Positions 1 through 9,097 are shown, numbered from the stretch's first letter. The stretch is DNA of 64,000 nucleotides from Saprospiraceae bacterium (GCA_020629715.1 JAHDCU010000004.1:62001-126000); one strand, 5' to 3'. Numbers and translations are program-made. Notes: generated from the sequence alone by a model not told the origin.

Positions 1-377
1 CTAAACCATTTAGTATAGAAGAGCTGATCCTCAAGATAGAAGTATTTCTAAAGAGAAAATACATATCCTTCGTCAGCACAAAAGTCTTTAATATCGCTAG
101 TTATCAATTTAACTACCCTAATCTGACACTTAATCATCCTGATGTTGGTGATCGCAAAATGACTCAAAAAGAATGCGATCTGCTGAAGCTCTTACTTGAG
201 CAAAAGAATTCAGTAATAAAACGTGAACATATACTAGAACAGGTCTGGGGAGAAAATGATTATTTTCTAGGTCGTAGCCTTGATGTGTTTATTAGTAGAT
301 TGAGAAAATACCTTTCTTATGATAAATCTATCAGTATAGAAAATATTCATGGAGTAGGTTTCAGATTAAACGTTTAG
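1..377 (+). CDS. OmpR-family response regulator, 3' part (5' end outside window)
   Basis: The reading frame is open from base 3, so the true start lies upstream. The first residues (KPFSIEELILKIEVFLKRK) look like the last helix of a receiver domain, including the KPF of the conserved K-P-F/L switch region. A winged-helix effector domain follows: TQKECDLLKLLL, then a turn, then the recognition-helix part VWGENDYFLGRSLDVFISRLRKYL, and the final wing with HGVGFRLNV. This is typical of OmpR/PhoB regulators that bind direct repeats as dimers after phosphorylation by a sensor kinase. The kinase is not in the window and would be expected upstream. The stop is at 375-377. The family call is secure; the regulated genes are unknown. 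Confidence 0.9.
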   Translation, partial: KPFSIEELILKIEVFLKRKYISFVSTKVFNIASYQFNYPNLTLNHPDVGDRKMTQKECDLLKLLLEQKNSVIKREHILEQVWGENDYFLGRSLDVFISRLRKYLSYDKSISIENIHGVGFRLNV

Positions 378-536
378 TCATAATTTGTGCTTTAGATTAA
401 GAATTTTTGATTTCAACTATCCGTGATACTTCTTATTGAAGCTCAAATTATTTTAGAGAGCAGAAGGATCAAGCCAGTTATTAAATTAAGCTATCACATA
501 AAACCGTATTTTTAAAATAATAAAACCTGAGGCAAT

Positions 537-1040
537 ATGCTCGACCATAGTATTTTCAAGAGGATAAAAATGTTCATCTTTGACGTCGATGGTGTACTTA
601 CGGATACCAATGTACTGATCACCGAAGATGGAAAACTTCTAAGAACCATGACGGTGAGAGATGGGAGCGCAATCAAAAAAGCAATTAATGCAGGATACTT
701 TGTGACTATAATTACCAAAGGCGCTAGCGCCGGTGTAAAAGATAGATTGCTAGCTTTAGGCATACATGATGTGTATGATAAAGTTGTGGATAAGGAAAAA
801 GTCCTAGCTGAAATCATCAATAAATATAATGTCAGTTTAGAGCAATGCGTTTATATGGGTGATGATAATCCCGATATTATAGTATTGAAAAAAGTAGGAT
901 TACCTACCTGTCCTAATGATGCGATCCATGATGTACAAGCCGTCAGTGACTATATATCTCCTCTTGATGGTGGTAAAGGATGTGTACGGGACGTCATAGA
1001 ACGTACTATGCGTATACAAGGTACTTGGACGATTGGATAA
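537..1040 (+). CDS. KdsC-like HAD phosphatase (YrbI family)
   Basis: This 167-aa protein belongs to the capless HAD class C0 family of KDO-8-phosphate phosphatase, which removes phosphate in the synthesis of the LPS sugar KDO. Motif I is FDVDGVLTD with nucleophile D16 and acid/base D18. Motif II is in the TIITKG region (T60). Motif IV is MGDDNPD (about 107-113). The length matches KdsC, which works as a tetramer without a cap domain. A CTGAGG purine-rich stretch 5-10 bases before the ATG is one of the few Shine-Dalgarno-like sites here. The next gene starts on the base after the stop, so the gene heads an operon with a UbiA prenyltransferase and Maf. KDO-8-P as substrate is inferred from family only. 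Confidence 0.85.
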   Translation: MLDHSIFKRIKMFIFDVDGVLTDTNVLITEDGKLLRTMTVRDGSAIKKAINAGYFVTIITKGASAGVKDRLLALGIHDVYDKVVDKEKVLAEIINKYNVSLEQCVYMGDDNPDIIVLKKVGLPTCPNDAIHDVQAVSDYISPLDGGKGCVRDVIERTMRIQGTWTIG

Positions 1041-1973
1041 ATGAGTGCCTACATAAAGATAATACGGCCTTTTAATTTATTATTAGTAGCTCTGACTCAG
1101 GGTCTTATTTACTATTTCATCATTGTACCTGTAGCTGAATTATCTGCTATTCCATTGTTACTTACTCCTACACTTTTCGCATTGCTGATCATAGATACTG
1201 TGATAATAGCTGCGGCAGGCTATGTGATCAATGATATATTTGATTATGAAGTTGATAAACAAAATCATGGTACAAAAACAATCGTTGGGCAGAAAATAAC
1301 TATCCCTTCTGCTTGGATCTTTTATGAGCTTTTGGCTGTCACGGGGATGATCATAGCGTTTTACGTAGCTTATAAAATTGATCATTTATCCTTGAGTAGC
1401 ATTTACTTTATTGCTACGGGTCTACTATTTCTTTATTCATTGATATGGAAGCAAAAAGCGTGGATAGGTAATATTGTAGTATCGTTGTTTACCGCAATGG
1501 TGCCTTTTATTTTAATTTTTGCAGAGCGAGCATTTTACTTTGAGTTGGATCATTCTTATAGAACTTTACTAAGCTATCAATTAGGTGGTTTTATTGTTTT
1601 TGCATTCATCACCAATATGATCAGAGAGATCGTCAAAGATCAGGAAGATCAAGAAGGTGATCAAAAAATAGGATATCGTACTGCCGCAATTGTGTATCAA
1701 GCTAGTACCATCAGAGCTATCAATTTGTTCTTACTCACGTTAAACTTGATCGTACTACTGCTACTTTTCTTTAAACTATATCTCCGTGCTGGTTTTACAA
1801 CTGGAATAGAAAAACCTTTGAGTATCTGGAGCCTATTGATACTGATTATTGGCTTGCACCTCTATACTTTTATCCAAATATGGAAAGCTAAAAACAAAAA
1901 AGACTTTCATCAAATAAGTACAATTTTGAAGTTGATCATGCTACTTGGTCTTATTCTATTTATAGTTTTATAG
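1041..1973 (+). CDS. UbiA-family prenyltransferase
   Basis: A 310-aa integral membrane protein with about eight or nine hydrophobic segments. UbiA-type enzymes join an isoprenyl diphosphate to an acceptor using two Asp-rich Mg2+ motifs. Both are visible: NDIFDYEVDKQNH (NDxxDxxxD, about residues 64-76) and REIVKDQEDQEGD (about 195-207). Bacteroidota proteins of this type beside an HAD phosphatase and Maf are often annotated as geranylgeranylglycerol-phosphate geranylgeranyltransferases, but the acceptor cannot be read from sequence. The ATG directly follows the upstream stop, and one base separates its stop from maf, so the three genes are probably translated from one message. A quinone-type prenylation role is an alternative. 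Confidence 0.85.
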   Translation: MSAYIKIIRPFNLLLVALTQGLIYYFIIVPVAELSAIPLLLTPTLFALLIIDTVIIAAAGYVINDIFDYEVDKQNHGTKTIVGQKITIPSAWIFYELLAVTGMIIAFYVAYKIDHLSLSSIYFIATGLLFLYSLIWKQKAWIGNIVVSLFTAMVPFILIFAERAFYFELDHSYRTLLSYQLGGFIVFAFITNMIREIVKDQEDQEGDQKIGYRTAAIVYQASTIRAINLFLLTLNLIVLLLLFFKLYLRAGFTTGIEKPLSIWSLLILIIGLHLYTFIQIWKAKNKKDFHQISTILKLIMLLGLILFIVL

Positions 1974-1974
1974 T

Positions 1975-2553
1975 ATGAAAAAATTACTCAAAGGCAGAAA
2001 ACTGATACTCGGATCGAGCTCGCCACGTAGGGCGGAGTTACTCTCCAATATAGACTTACCTTTTGAGAAGAGAGTCAAAAGCATCGAAGAAATATTCCCG
2101 GATGAAATGAATCCTTACCACGTACCAGAATATCTATCTAAACTCAAAGCTGAACCACTTTTAGCTACTTTAAAGCACGATGAAATTCTAATTACATCAG
2201 ACTGTGTAGTCCTCATGGACAATCAAATACTTGGAAAGCCTAAATCTAAAACGGAAGCTATTGTGACCATACAAAAGTACTCAAATCGTAGTCATGAAGT
2301 AATCACCGGTGTATGCTTGACAAGTAAGGATAAGCAGGTGACTTTTTCAGAAACTGCTACTGTACATATGCTATACATCAGTCAAGAAGAAGCAGAATAT
2401 TATGCAAATACAGGTAATCCGATGGATAAAGCTGGAGCCTATGGGATTCAAGAATGGATAGGCTTTAGTAAGATTCATAAAATCGAAGGGACATTCGCTA
2501 CGATTATGGGACTACCGATCCATCGTGTCTATCAAGAGTTACTTGTTTTCTAA
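1975..2553 (+). CDS. maf: Maf-like nucleoside triphosphate pyrophosphatase
   Basis: This 192-aa protein matches Maf/YhdE in length. Family members hydrolyse non-canonical or surplus NTPs (dTTP, UTP, modified bases) to monophosphates and have been linked to septum inhibition. The N-terminal signature LGSSSPRR (residues 12-19) binds phosphate. The central motif here is ITSDCVV: the catalytic Asp (D76) is present, but the usual Asp-Thr pair is Asp-Cys. GKPKS and the C-terminal DKAGAYGIQ and GLP segments are also present. It is the last gene of the HAD-UbiA-Maf operon and converges on the GH113-like gene with only 16 bases between stops. No terminator is visible there. Confidence 0.92.
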   Translation: MKKLLKGRKLILGSSSPRRAELLSNIDLPFEKRVKSIEEIFPDEMNPYHVPEYLSKLKAEPLLATLKHDEILITSDCVVLMDNQILGKPKSKTEAIVTIQKYSNRSHEVITGVCLTSKDKQVTFSETATVHMLYISQEEAEYYANTGNPMDKAGAYGIQEWIGFSKIHKIEGTFATIMGLPIHRVYQELLVF

Positions 2554-2569
2554 ATTGTAGACAAATATC

Positions 2570-3655
2570 TTAGAGCTTTGCCTTAACCATAAACTCAGAC
2601 TTAATAAGCTCTTCCACGGGTTTACTTTGTGGGGTGAAATCTAGCATGTGCTTACTGCCCTCTATCAAGACTCCATCCCAGTCGCATCTCCATTGCCAGA
2701 TATGAACCCCTGCAAACCATGGTTGATCCCAGATCTCATCAAAGAAGGCTTTATAACTATTTTTTTGTGTCTCAAGTGAGACCATAGTATCATCATCAGA
2801 TTCATAATCAATCCATTCCCACGGCTCTGAGGCTGCATTTTTGGTACTTTTATAGCCCAATTCGGTAAAAAGGATCGGACGATTATACTTCTCAGAAACT
2901 TTCTCCATATCAACCATGTATTTTTGCCACCCTTGACGTATCGATGCCATACTTGGTTTGTCATGATTCACTAGTGGAAAGTAAGCCTGTACTCCTATGT
3001 AATCCAATTCATCCCAAAAGTCGATATGCTCATACTCTTCATACCAATTAGCAGCATAAGTTAGCTGACCAGAATATACAGCTCTTACGCTATAAATAAG
3101 GTCTTTCCAATATTCTGATTTTTCTAAGGTCAATCGCGTCAACTCTGCACCTATACAAAATAACTCTGCACCACTCTGCTCTGCCATCCTTGCATATCTC
3201 AAGATAAACTTTTGATAACTGACTTTCCAGCGCTCCCAAGCTCGATCATCAACAGGATATACATCAGATCGCCATTTACCATCAATCGGACTGTACAACC
3301 ATAAGTGGGGCTTGATCATGACTTTCATACCTGCTTGATGTGCAAGATCTACCCTGCTTCGCCACATAGAATCTCTCCTTATAGTATCTATTCCTGCTCC
3401 GCGAGCACTGATCACCTCTACACTCTCATGATCCTCTTGACTAGCAAATGGGACTAAAGTAATCCAGTCGGCACCAAGGTCCTGTATAGGTTTGATATTG
3501 ATACTATCTAGACGACCGAAGACATGTAAGCCTCGGTGCTTATCTTTTTGATCTATTATATATTGCTCTTCTCTATACTGTTCTGATTCTTTTGGAGGGG
3601 CGCATTGTTGCAAAACCCCAATAAGAAGAAGTAATATGTACTTTGTTTTGATCAA
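2570..3655 (-). CDS. GH113-like TIM-barrel glycoside hydrolase lipoprotein
   Basis: A 361-aa lipoprotein: after a hydrophobic stretch, LQQC places the lipidated Cys at 18. The rest resembles the GTA/GH113-like clan GH-A barrels of Bacteroidota, whose characterised members include endo-beta-1,4-mannanases. The expected catalytic pair is visible: E171 in CIGAELTR (acid/base) and E265 in LFTELGY (nucleophile). Aromatic residues suited to sugar stacking (WQWRCDWDG) lie near the C-terminus. The start is TTG: an in-frame stop lies 18 bases upstream, no ATG falls between, and the TTG gives an intact signal peptide. There is no SusC/SusD pair nearby, so this is not a classical PUL. Substrate unknown; family call moderately sure. 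Confidence 0.78.
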   Translation of the reverse strand: MIKTKYILLLLIGVLQQCAPPKESEQYREEQYIIDQKDKHRGLHVFGRLDSINIKPIQDLGADWITLVPFASQEDHESVEVISARGAGIDTIRRDSMWRSRVDLAHQAGMKVMIKPHLWLYSPIDGKWRSDVYPVDDRAWERWKVSYQKFILRYARMAEQSGAELFCIGAELTRLTLEKSEYWKDLIYSVRAVYSGQLTYAANWYEEYEHIDFWDELDYIGVQAYFPLVNHDKPSMASIRQGWQKYMVDMEKVSEKYNRPILFTELGYKSTKNAASEPWEWIDYESDDDTMVSLETQKNSYKAFFDEIWDQPWFAGVHIWQWRCDWDGVLIEGSKHMLDFTPQSKPVEELIKSEFMVKAKL

Positions 3656-3829
3656 TGGATTTTGGGATGTTTAAATTTGAACTCAGTTTCTTGTATTGAA
3701 AGGAATAAGCTTTGATTTAATTTTAATGCTTAAAGAAAAGAAAGTTTGAAGACCAAGCACGTACTTTTATCACCTTCTTTCACTATTGGGTAATATATGC
3801 ACTTGAATATTGTAAATCATCAAACAGAC

Positions 3830-4285
3830 TTAATACTTCACAGATATAAGCTGCCTAGCGTTATGTAATCTAAAGTCTCTAGAGCGGTCGTTAAAGTCTA
3901 GCATAATTATATTAGATTGACTTTCTATATTTAATAAACATCTGCTTTCAATATCGATTTTTTCAATTTGTCCATTGAATTCACCCAACGTACCGTGGCA
4001 TTTAATATGATCTAGTACTACGTTATAATCAGACAAACTTACTGCATACTCTATGTCGTTGAATTTAAAGCTTGAGCTCAGATTGATATACTGTTCTACG
4101 TAGTGCATATTGACTTTTTCACGTGACACCCCTATGGTCTGAGATAGATCGTCGATATCTAATGTAAGGTCTAATACCAAAGTCTCGCCATCTAATGACA
4201 ATTTGAAAACTGCAATGGACACATCATGCATATTTAGTGAGAGGGATGAAAACATGCACATCAAAAGATATATTATCATATTCAT
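3830..4285 (-). CDS. DUF6702-like small exported protein
   Basis: A 151-aa protein with a short hydrophobic N-terminus (MNMIIYLLMCMFSSLSLNM) that looks like a signal peptide, followed by HDVSIAVFKLSL. The pattern of an HxxxxSxxxxxxx opening, a long beta-rich body and an LxLDIDDL segment resembles DUF6702 proteins of Bacteroidota, but the match is from memory and not strong. Function unknown. Its ATG lies one base after the TAA of the large sulfatase gene, so translation is probably coupled and the two products may act together. The downstream 174 bases before the GH113-like gene hold no recognisable feature. Confidence 0.6.
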   Translation of the reverse strand: MNMIIYLLMCMFSSLSLNMHDVSIAVFKLSLDGETLVLDLTLDIDDLSQTIGVSREKVNMHYVEQYINLSSSFKFNDIEYAVSLSDYNVVLDHIKCHGTLGEFNGQIEKIDIESRCLLNIESQSNIIMLDFNDRSRDFRLHNARQLISVKY

Positions 4286-4286
4286 C

Positions 4287-7151
4287 TTAATACACGATTA
4301 ATTTCTGTACAAAACTCTTTCCTTGAAGATTAGTGATTTGAACTATATATATCCCTGCATTGAAGTGTTGTATATCGAATTCACTAGTCTCATCGTATGT
4401 TGATATGACAGTACCGTCCATACCTAAGATCCGTAGGTCTCCAATTTCCTGATTGGCAAGAGATATTCTCACAATGCCGCTCGAAGGGTTGGGATATATA
4501 TAGACATGATTCTTTGAAAGCTCGGATATTTCCGTGGTAAGATTTACGCTTACAATATCAGAATAAGATATATTCACGTCAAAGTCTTCTACTGCTATTC
4601 TATAAAAATTAATATCTATCGATGGATCAATATGCAAAAAATCATATTCTTCACTATCATCGGCTTCTACTTCTCCAATTGCATTGAAATTGATACTATC
4701 TGTACTGTGTTGTACAACATACCTAGATACATTTACTTCTTCTCCCACTTCCCATACTAGATTAACGCCTTCAGTCTCTAAGACTGCAATAAAGGATATA
4801 AACTCCACGGGTAAAATTTGCTCTGCAACCCCATCACAGTTTTCATCTACAGCATTACCTGCAATTTCCGCGGCAAGCGGGTTGATGCTCACATCAGCAT
4901 CATCACAGTCATATGATTCTATAAAACCATCATTGTCTTGATCATTACCCATAAGAGGAGCATTCCCATTGTCAAAATCTTCGCTCACGTTCCCGACAAG
5001 GCATCTCGGGATCTGAGGAAATGATGCTGTGATTACATAAAAGTATCCAAAGGTCTGCATACCCTGTACAGTCTCCACTGTGATCATACTCTGAATACCA
5101 TTGCACTCATCTAATTCTCCTTTGCCACAGATATATTCATAATCATTGGTGTATTTACCATTGTAGGCTCCACACGGAGCGGAGATACCATCTCCTGGTC
5201 GTAGTCCTGCTTTCAACTGATAGCTAGGTGCTAACTCTTTGATATTACCATCTTCATCTGGACCAAATCTATAGACAATAGGAAATCCATCTGCTGCCCA
5301 GCCGATATGCAGTGGGCTAGCAGGAGCACTGGTCGTGGTTGATATACCAGAGACTTCATTTTCTGCATATGCGAACATATTACCATGATAGTGATAGCCT
5401 TGGGGTCCTGTATGTGCTGATGCACAATCTAAACCAACAACATCAGCTCCCTGTCCTTGATTATTAGTTGGTTCGAATACCCAATCCCAATTATATTCAC
5501 CAGTACTGGCATCTTCAAATATGAAAGGTGCAGCTGGAGCGGGAGCAAATATGACTCCATTTTTAGCTACTCCAAAATATCTAGCTGGTCGTCCATTTGC
5601 TCGTAAAACGCTTGTAATTTCCCCAGTAATCGTTGGTGATAGATCGATTCCAAAATCGTGATATACCTGAGACGGCATCTGATTGACACTATTGTAACAA
5701 TAATTGTGATTGGGGAAGTTATTCGTATAAATATTTCTAGTGCTCCCGCTGATATATTCATAATATACACTAGGATCTGTAGGTGTATCGCAGCATCCTA
5801 TATTACCAGTACTGAGACTATCATCGTCGGGACATGTATTATTGCAATCATCAATAGTATTTTCAGTTCCATTTTGAATTCCATCGGTACATGACCAGTC
5901 TGTACGTATAATATTGGCCTCAGCCTGCATCTCTGCCAAAAGAGTTGCCTCTGCAGAAGTGAGATTTCCAACAAGATCATTGGTCTCAAGGATATCTTCT
6001 GAGATTTTATAAAATTCTAGCCTACCAATCTCATCTTCGATCAACTTATATTCTTGATTTCTAATTGCCCATCCTTCTATATTACCATCTTCATAGTCTG
6101 TATAGATGTAACTACGATTTAGATCATCATCACAGGATAGCAGTGGCTTGAGGCTCATACTGTTGTGAGTACCCCCATTGAGTTGGATACCTGCTAGTTC
6201 GATGATTGTTGAATACAGATCAGCTACATGAGTAAGATTATCATCGCTCTCATTGATACGGGACACCCCTTTTCCAGATATGATCATGGGTATTCTTACT
6301 CCTCCTTCATATAAAGTTGACTTAGCATGATTAGAAGGGAAATTCTGAATAACGGGAGCTGGAGTACCATTATCACCTACAAAAATGATTACCGTATTTT
6401 CAAGTGTCGCAGCGTCCATACTTGCCAATAATCTACCAATCTCATAATCCATAGACTCTATCGAAGCTAAATATTTACCTAAATCATCAGTGGTATCGAT
6501 TTGACTAAAAGTACCCGCTGGTGGCACGTGAAAAGGGCTGTGTGGTGCTCCATGCGCCAACCACAAAAACCAAGGATCTGTCTGTTGCGACACCCATGAA
6601 ATGGCAGCATTAGTCAAATGAGAAGTTGCATATTCATTGACTATAAACTGCATGCCATCTTCTGTTTTAGTCCATGCGTAATAATCTTCCAATGTAGATG
6701 TCAAAAAGCCTTCGTAATGCCCTACTCCATGTTGCGTTGGATGATCAAGGTTCACAGGCGCAGAGATATGCCATTTACCAATCACAGCACCTGCATATGC
6801 TCCATTGGTTTCTTCATCAATTTTATCAAATAAGGATTGATGCACTAAGTCCAAATTTCCTGGAGGTCTCATGACTCCAGTTTTGATACCATACTTACCG
6901 CTCATGATAGATGCTCTCGTTGGAGTACATTGCGGTGCGGACCACGCATTAGTCATTCTCAACCCATTGGCCATTAACTGATCTAGATTGGGAGTCACGG
7001 GCATCTGAGCATTGGATTGATATCCATTCGTGACATCAATACCCATATCATCTGCTATGATTAATAAGATATTGGGTCTCTCTTCTTGTGCTTTAAGAGT
7101 GACGTTGAATAGTATAAAAAGTAGTAATGTGTTTAGAATATATCCTTGCAT
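4287..7151 (-). CDS. Secreted sulfatase-YHYH fusion with T9SS type A sorting domain
   Basis: A 954-aa exported protein. After a signal peptide (1-21) comes an alkaline-phosphatase-fold sulfatase: metal Asp pair in IADDMG (D34, D35) and the formylglycine motif C75-T-P-T-R79 within APQCTPTRASIMSGKYG. A formylglycine-generating enzyme would have to activate C75; none is in the window. From about residue 455 it becomes a YHYH-family domain (GPQGYHYHGN, GWAADGFPIVYRFG). Then follow a MopE-like Asp-rich metal motif (DQDNDGF to DENCDG), an FnIII-like segment (LPVEFISF) and a T9SS type A sorting domain (YIYPNPSSG to the end). It should be secreted and cell-surface attached. The sulfated substrate is unknown. 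Its stop is one base from the DUF6702-like start. Confidence 0.88.
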   Translation of the reverse strand: MQGYILNTLLLFILFNVTLKAQEERPNILLIIADDMGIDVTNGYQSNAQMPVTPNLDQLMANGLRMTNAWSAPQCTPTRASIMSGKYGIKTGVMRPPGNLDLVHQSLFDKIDEETNGAYAGAVIGKWHISAPVNLDHPTQHGVGHYEGFLTSTLEDYYAWTKTEDGMQFIVNEYATSHLTNAAISWVSQQTDPWFLWLAHGAPHSPFHVPPAGTFSQIDTTDDLGKYLASIESMDYEIGRLLASMDAATLENTVIIFVGDNGTPAPVIQNFPSNHAKSTLYEGGVRIPMIISGKGVSRINESDDNLTHVADLYSTIIELAGIQLNGGTHNSMSLKPLLSCDDDLNRSYIYTDYEDGNIEGWAIRNQEYKLIEDEIGRLEFYKISEDILETNDLVGNLTSAEATLLAEMQAEANIIRTDWSCTDGIQNGTENTIDDCNNTCPDDDSLSTGNIGCCDTPTDPSVYYEYISGSTRNIYTNNFPNHNYCYNSVNQMPSQVYHDFGIDLSPTITGEITSVLRANGRPARYFGVAKNGVIFAPAPAAPFIFEDASTGEYNWDWVFEPTNNQGQGADVVGLDCASAHTGPQGYHYHGNMFAYAENEVSGISTTTSAPASPLHIGWAADGFPIVYRFGPDEDGNIKELAPSYQLKAGLRPGDGISAPCGAYNGKYTNDYEYICGKGELDECNGIQSMITVETVQGMQTFGYFYVITASFPQIPRCLVGNVSEDFDNGNAPLMGNDQDNDGFIESYDCDDADVSINPLAAEIAGNAVDENCDGVAEQILPVEFISFIAVLETEGVNLVWEVGEEVNVSRYVVQHSTDSINFNAIGEVEADDSEEYDFLHIDPSIDINFYRIAVEDFDVNISYSDIVSVNLTTEISELSKNHVYIYPNPSSGIVRISLANQEIGDLRILGMDGTVISTYDETSEFDIQHFNAGIYIVQITNLQGKSFVQKLIVY

Positions 7152-7587
7152 ATGATCAATTGGCTTTCGTATTGTCCTTTTAGTATTGACTTTTCAAGCG
7201 GATCAATAGTTTAATCCAAATAGAAATGAATTTTAAAAATATTTGATACTATTCAACTTGGTAATTAGTATAAAAGTAATCAAAAAACAGCACTAAAAAT
7301 CTGAAAATAAATAGCTAAATAATTGACAGGTTTTTTCCATCATAAGTCTGTTTGCACAACTGATCTTAAGCGCAATTATAACCCTATGATTTGTGATCAA
7401 TCACTATCTAAGCTATCTTAGCCATGCATGATACTTCTTTTAATTTCTTAAATATATGGCTACTGATTTAGCACAACATACCTTATCTATCCAAGGTACT
7501 AATGAAATCTTCTTCAACTTTAACAGTGTTAAAAAACAACGAAATCAACACTACAAGAGTTATAAAACTAATTAAAATTAATGTACC
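7152..7587. other. Divergent intergenic region, 436 bases, no supported gene
   Basis: This is the only gene-free stretch above 300 bases. It separates the divergent sulfatase and lipoprotein genes and must hold both promoters, but no clean TAnnTTTG element is visible. Two small symmetric sites can be seen: GTGATCAATCAC near 7398 (GTGAT/ATCAC) and TACCTT/AAGGTA at 7479-7498, either of which could be an operator. A 39-codon ORF (7456-7575, ATG start) ends 12 bases before the lipoprotein gene. It has no recognisable features and I do not call it a gene. Confidence 0.5.
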
Positions 7588-7956
7588 ATGATGAAACTAA
7601 TTAAATGTTCATTTTTACTTTTATGTCTATCCTTTATCGCAGTAAGCTGCGGAGATGATGAAGAGGATTGTGATAATCTAGCGACCGTGATGGTTGGCAC
7701 ATGGGAATCCGCCAATTTAGGCACTGGTGATTTTACATTCCAGGCTGATGGTTCTTTTGTTGACAACACCAATCTACTGCTTCCTGATAGTATCACCAAT
7801 AAGACTTGGGCAACTACAGGAAATGCCTCTGTGGCTTTTAGCGGTACCACTCCTAGTGGAGCAACTACTACGGCTGCCTTAGATGTAGAATCTTTTGACT
7901 GCGATAATATTGTACTTGAGCAAAGTGGAAATTTATTCAATCTTTCTAAGAAATAG
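7588..7956 (+). CDS. Small lipocalin-like lipoprotein
   Basis: A 122-aa protein with a lipoprotein signal peptide ending in FIAVSC, followed by an acidic GDDEEDC tether typical of surface-exposed Bacteroidota lipoproteins. The mature part (VMVGTWESANLGTGDFTF, FQADGSFVDN, KTWATTGNASV) has the GTW...F..DG.F pattern of the lipocalin-like domains common in this phylum. The reading frame opens with two ATG codons (7588 and 7591); either gives the same signal peptide. A strong terminator follows directly. Ligand and role are unknown. Confidence 0.75.
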   Translation: MMKLIKCSFLLLCLSFIAVSCGDDEEDCDNLATVMVGTWESANLGTGDFTFQADGSFVDNTNLLLPDSITNKTWATTGNASVAFSGTTPSGATTTAALDVESFDCDNIVLEQSGNLFNLSKK

Positions 7957-7976
7957 TGGGCTTAGTCTCATTCCAT

Positions 7977-8023
7977 AAATACCTGACTATCATCGTATAG
8001 TTGGGTATTTATATCTTTTTTTT
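7977..8023 (+). terminator. Intrinsic terminator after the lipocalin-like gene
   Basis: AAATACCTGACTAT (7977-7990) pairs with ATAGTTGGGTATTT (7997-8010), with two G-U pairs, around a CATCGT loop. A run of eight T follows at 8016-8023. It lies between the lipoprotein stop and the convergent PorP/SprF stop. Confidence 0.88.
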
Positions 8024-8083
8024 CATAAAAGACTTCTGCCACCTTTTCACTGAGAATAGAGCAAACTTTCTACATAAATAAGA

Positions 8084-9097
8084 TTAATCTATACTATAAC
8101 TTAAGCTCAGTTCAAATGCATTAAAATTGCGATCAGAACGTTCTACTCGTTGTTTTGTATCATCATAGCTAAGTGATACGGTAAAAGACTCCAAATCCAA
8201 TCGTATGCAATATATCATGGATTCAAAACTATAAGAATCGAAATCTCTTACAATACGGCTATGAGCACCTATACTAAAACCTAGGTCGCTACTATCTGCT
8301 CCTCCGACTCCAAATAACGAACCTATCATTGCCTGTTGTGATGCTCTCTGACTCATAAGCCATAAAGAAGGATGGATAAATAACTGATCTCGTAAATAAA
8401 GTAAAGAAGATAAATTGAACACCCATTTTTGTGATAACTCTGCACTACCGATCTCGAGTAAACTTATGTCTGGGGTGCCAATATGATTAACTGCTAGCCC
8501 TGTGCTAAAGTGAAATCTATCTTCACGAGAAAGCTCATATCGTAAGCCTACACCATAATCTAAAATAAAATCTGTACGAAACCTTTCTAATGGAATAAGC
8601 TCACCTGAAGCAAGATCTGGATTGATCTCGATATTGGGAATATCGTATTGTGAACCGAACCAAAACTCCTCAGGATTTAAGCTATATTGCAAAGCACCGG
8701 CCATGAGTCCAAGGCTTAGGTATTGAGATTGCCTGCGATAACGATTATACGACAATCTCAATCGATATCCTCCTGACATCTGCACTTGTGTATGTCGATA
8801 GGCTGATTTTCCTATTTCATCACCCACCAATGATATACCAATACTCAGTGCATCATCATTGATATTTATACTTTGTTGATAAGCGATCATTATGCGTTTC
8901 AGTCCGCGATTGTCCAAAGCTTTTGACCACTGATCTCTATAACATAATTGTATTTTTCCAGGACTATCTAAATTACCAGTATAGGCAGCATTATTTAAAA
9001 ATGAATGTGATTCTAGCTGTGAAAATTGAGCATCTTGACCTCGCAGTACACCTACCAAAGTCAACATCAATGTGATATATAACATGACTACTTTCAT
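8084..9097 (-). CDS. PorP/SprF-family type IX secretion membrane protein
   Basis: A 337-aa outer-membrane protein with a signal peptide cut near VLRGQDAQFSQ. The mature start (QDAQFSQLESHSFLNNAAYTG) is the PorP/SprF signature, where 'xNPAxxG' is usual and here reads NNAAYTG. Alternating polar and hydrophobic strands fit a beta-barrel. SprF-type proteins are needed for export or surface attachment of a neighbouring SprB-like type B T9SS substrate. The gene overlaps the 1558-aa adhesin gene by four bases (ATGA), so the adhesin is translated first and the two are coupled, which supports a dedicated pair. Confidence 0.9.
   Translation of the reverse strand: MKVVMLYITLMLTLVGVLRGQDAQFSQLESHSFLNNAAYTGNLDSPGKIQLCYRDQWSKALDNRGLKRIMIAYQQSININDDALSIGISLVGDEIGKSAYRHTQVQMSGGYRLRLSYNRYRRQSQYLSLGLMAGALQYSLNPEEFWFGSQYDIPNIEINPDLASGELIPLERFRTDFILDYGVGLRYELSREDRFHFSTGLAVNHIGTPDISLLEIGSAELSQKWVFNLSSLLYLRDQLFIHPSLWLMSQRASQQAMIGSLFGVGGADSSDLGFSIGAHSRIVRDFDSYSFESMIYCIRLDLESFTVSLSYDDTKQRVERSDRNFNAFELSLSYSID

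Noticed and set aside
7322-7350. TTGACA as a sigma-70 -35 box
   Set aside because: The primary sigma factor of Bacteroidota uses TTG/TAnnTTTG, and no matching -10 is at 17 bases.
7393-7412. GTGATCAATCAC palindrome as a CRP/FNR-type site
   Set aside because: Half-site spacing is 2 bases, unlike CRP (6) or FNR (4), and there is only one copy.
7456-7575. 39-codon ATG ORF ending 12 bases before the lipocalin-like gene
   Set aside because: No recognisable motif, no ribosome-binding site and AT-rich composition like the rest of the gap; kept only as a note.
7578-7940. Open frame on the minus strand across the lipocalin-like gene
   Set aside because: It lies opposite a gene with a clear lipoprotein signal and terminator; its own sequence has no family features.
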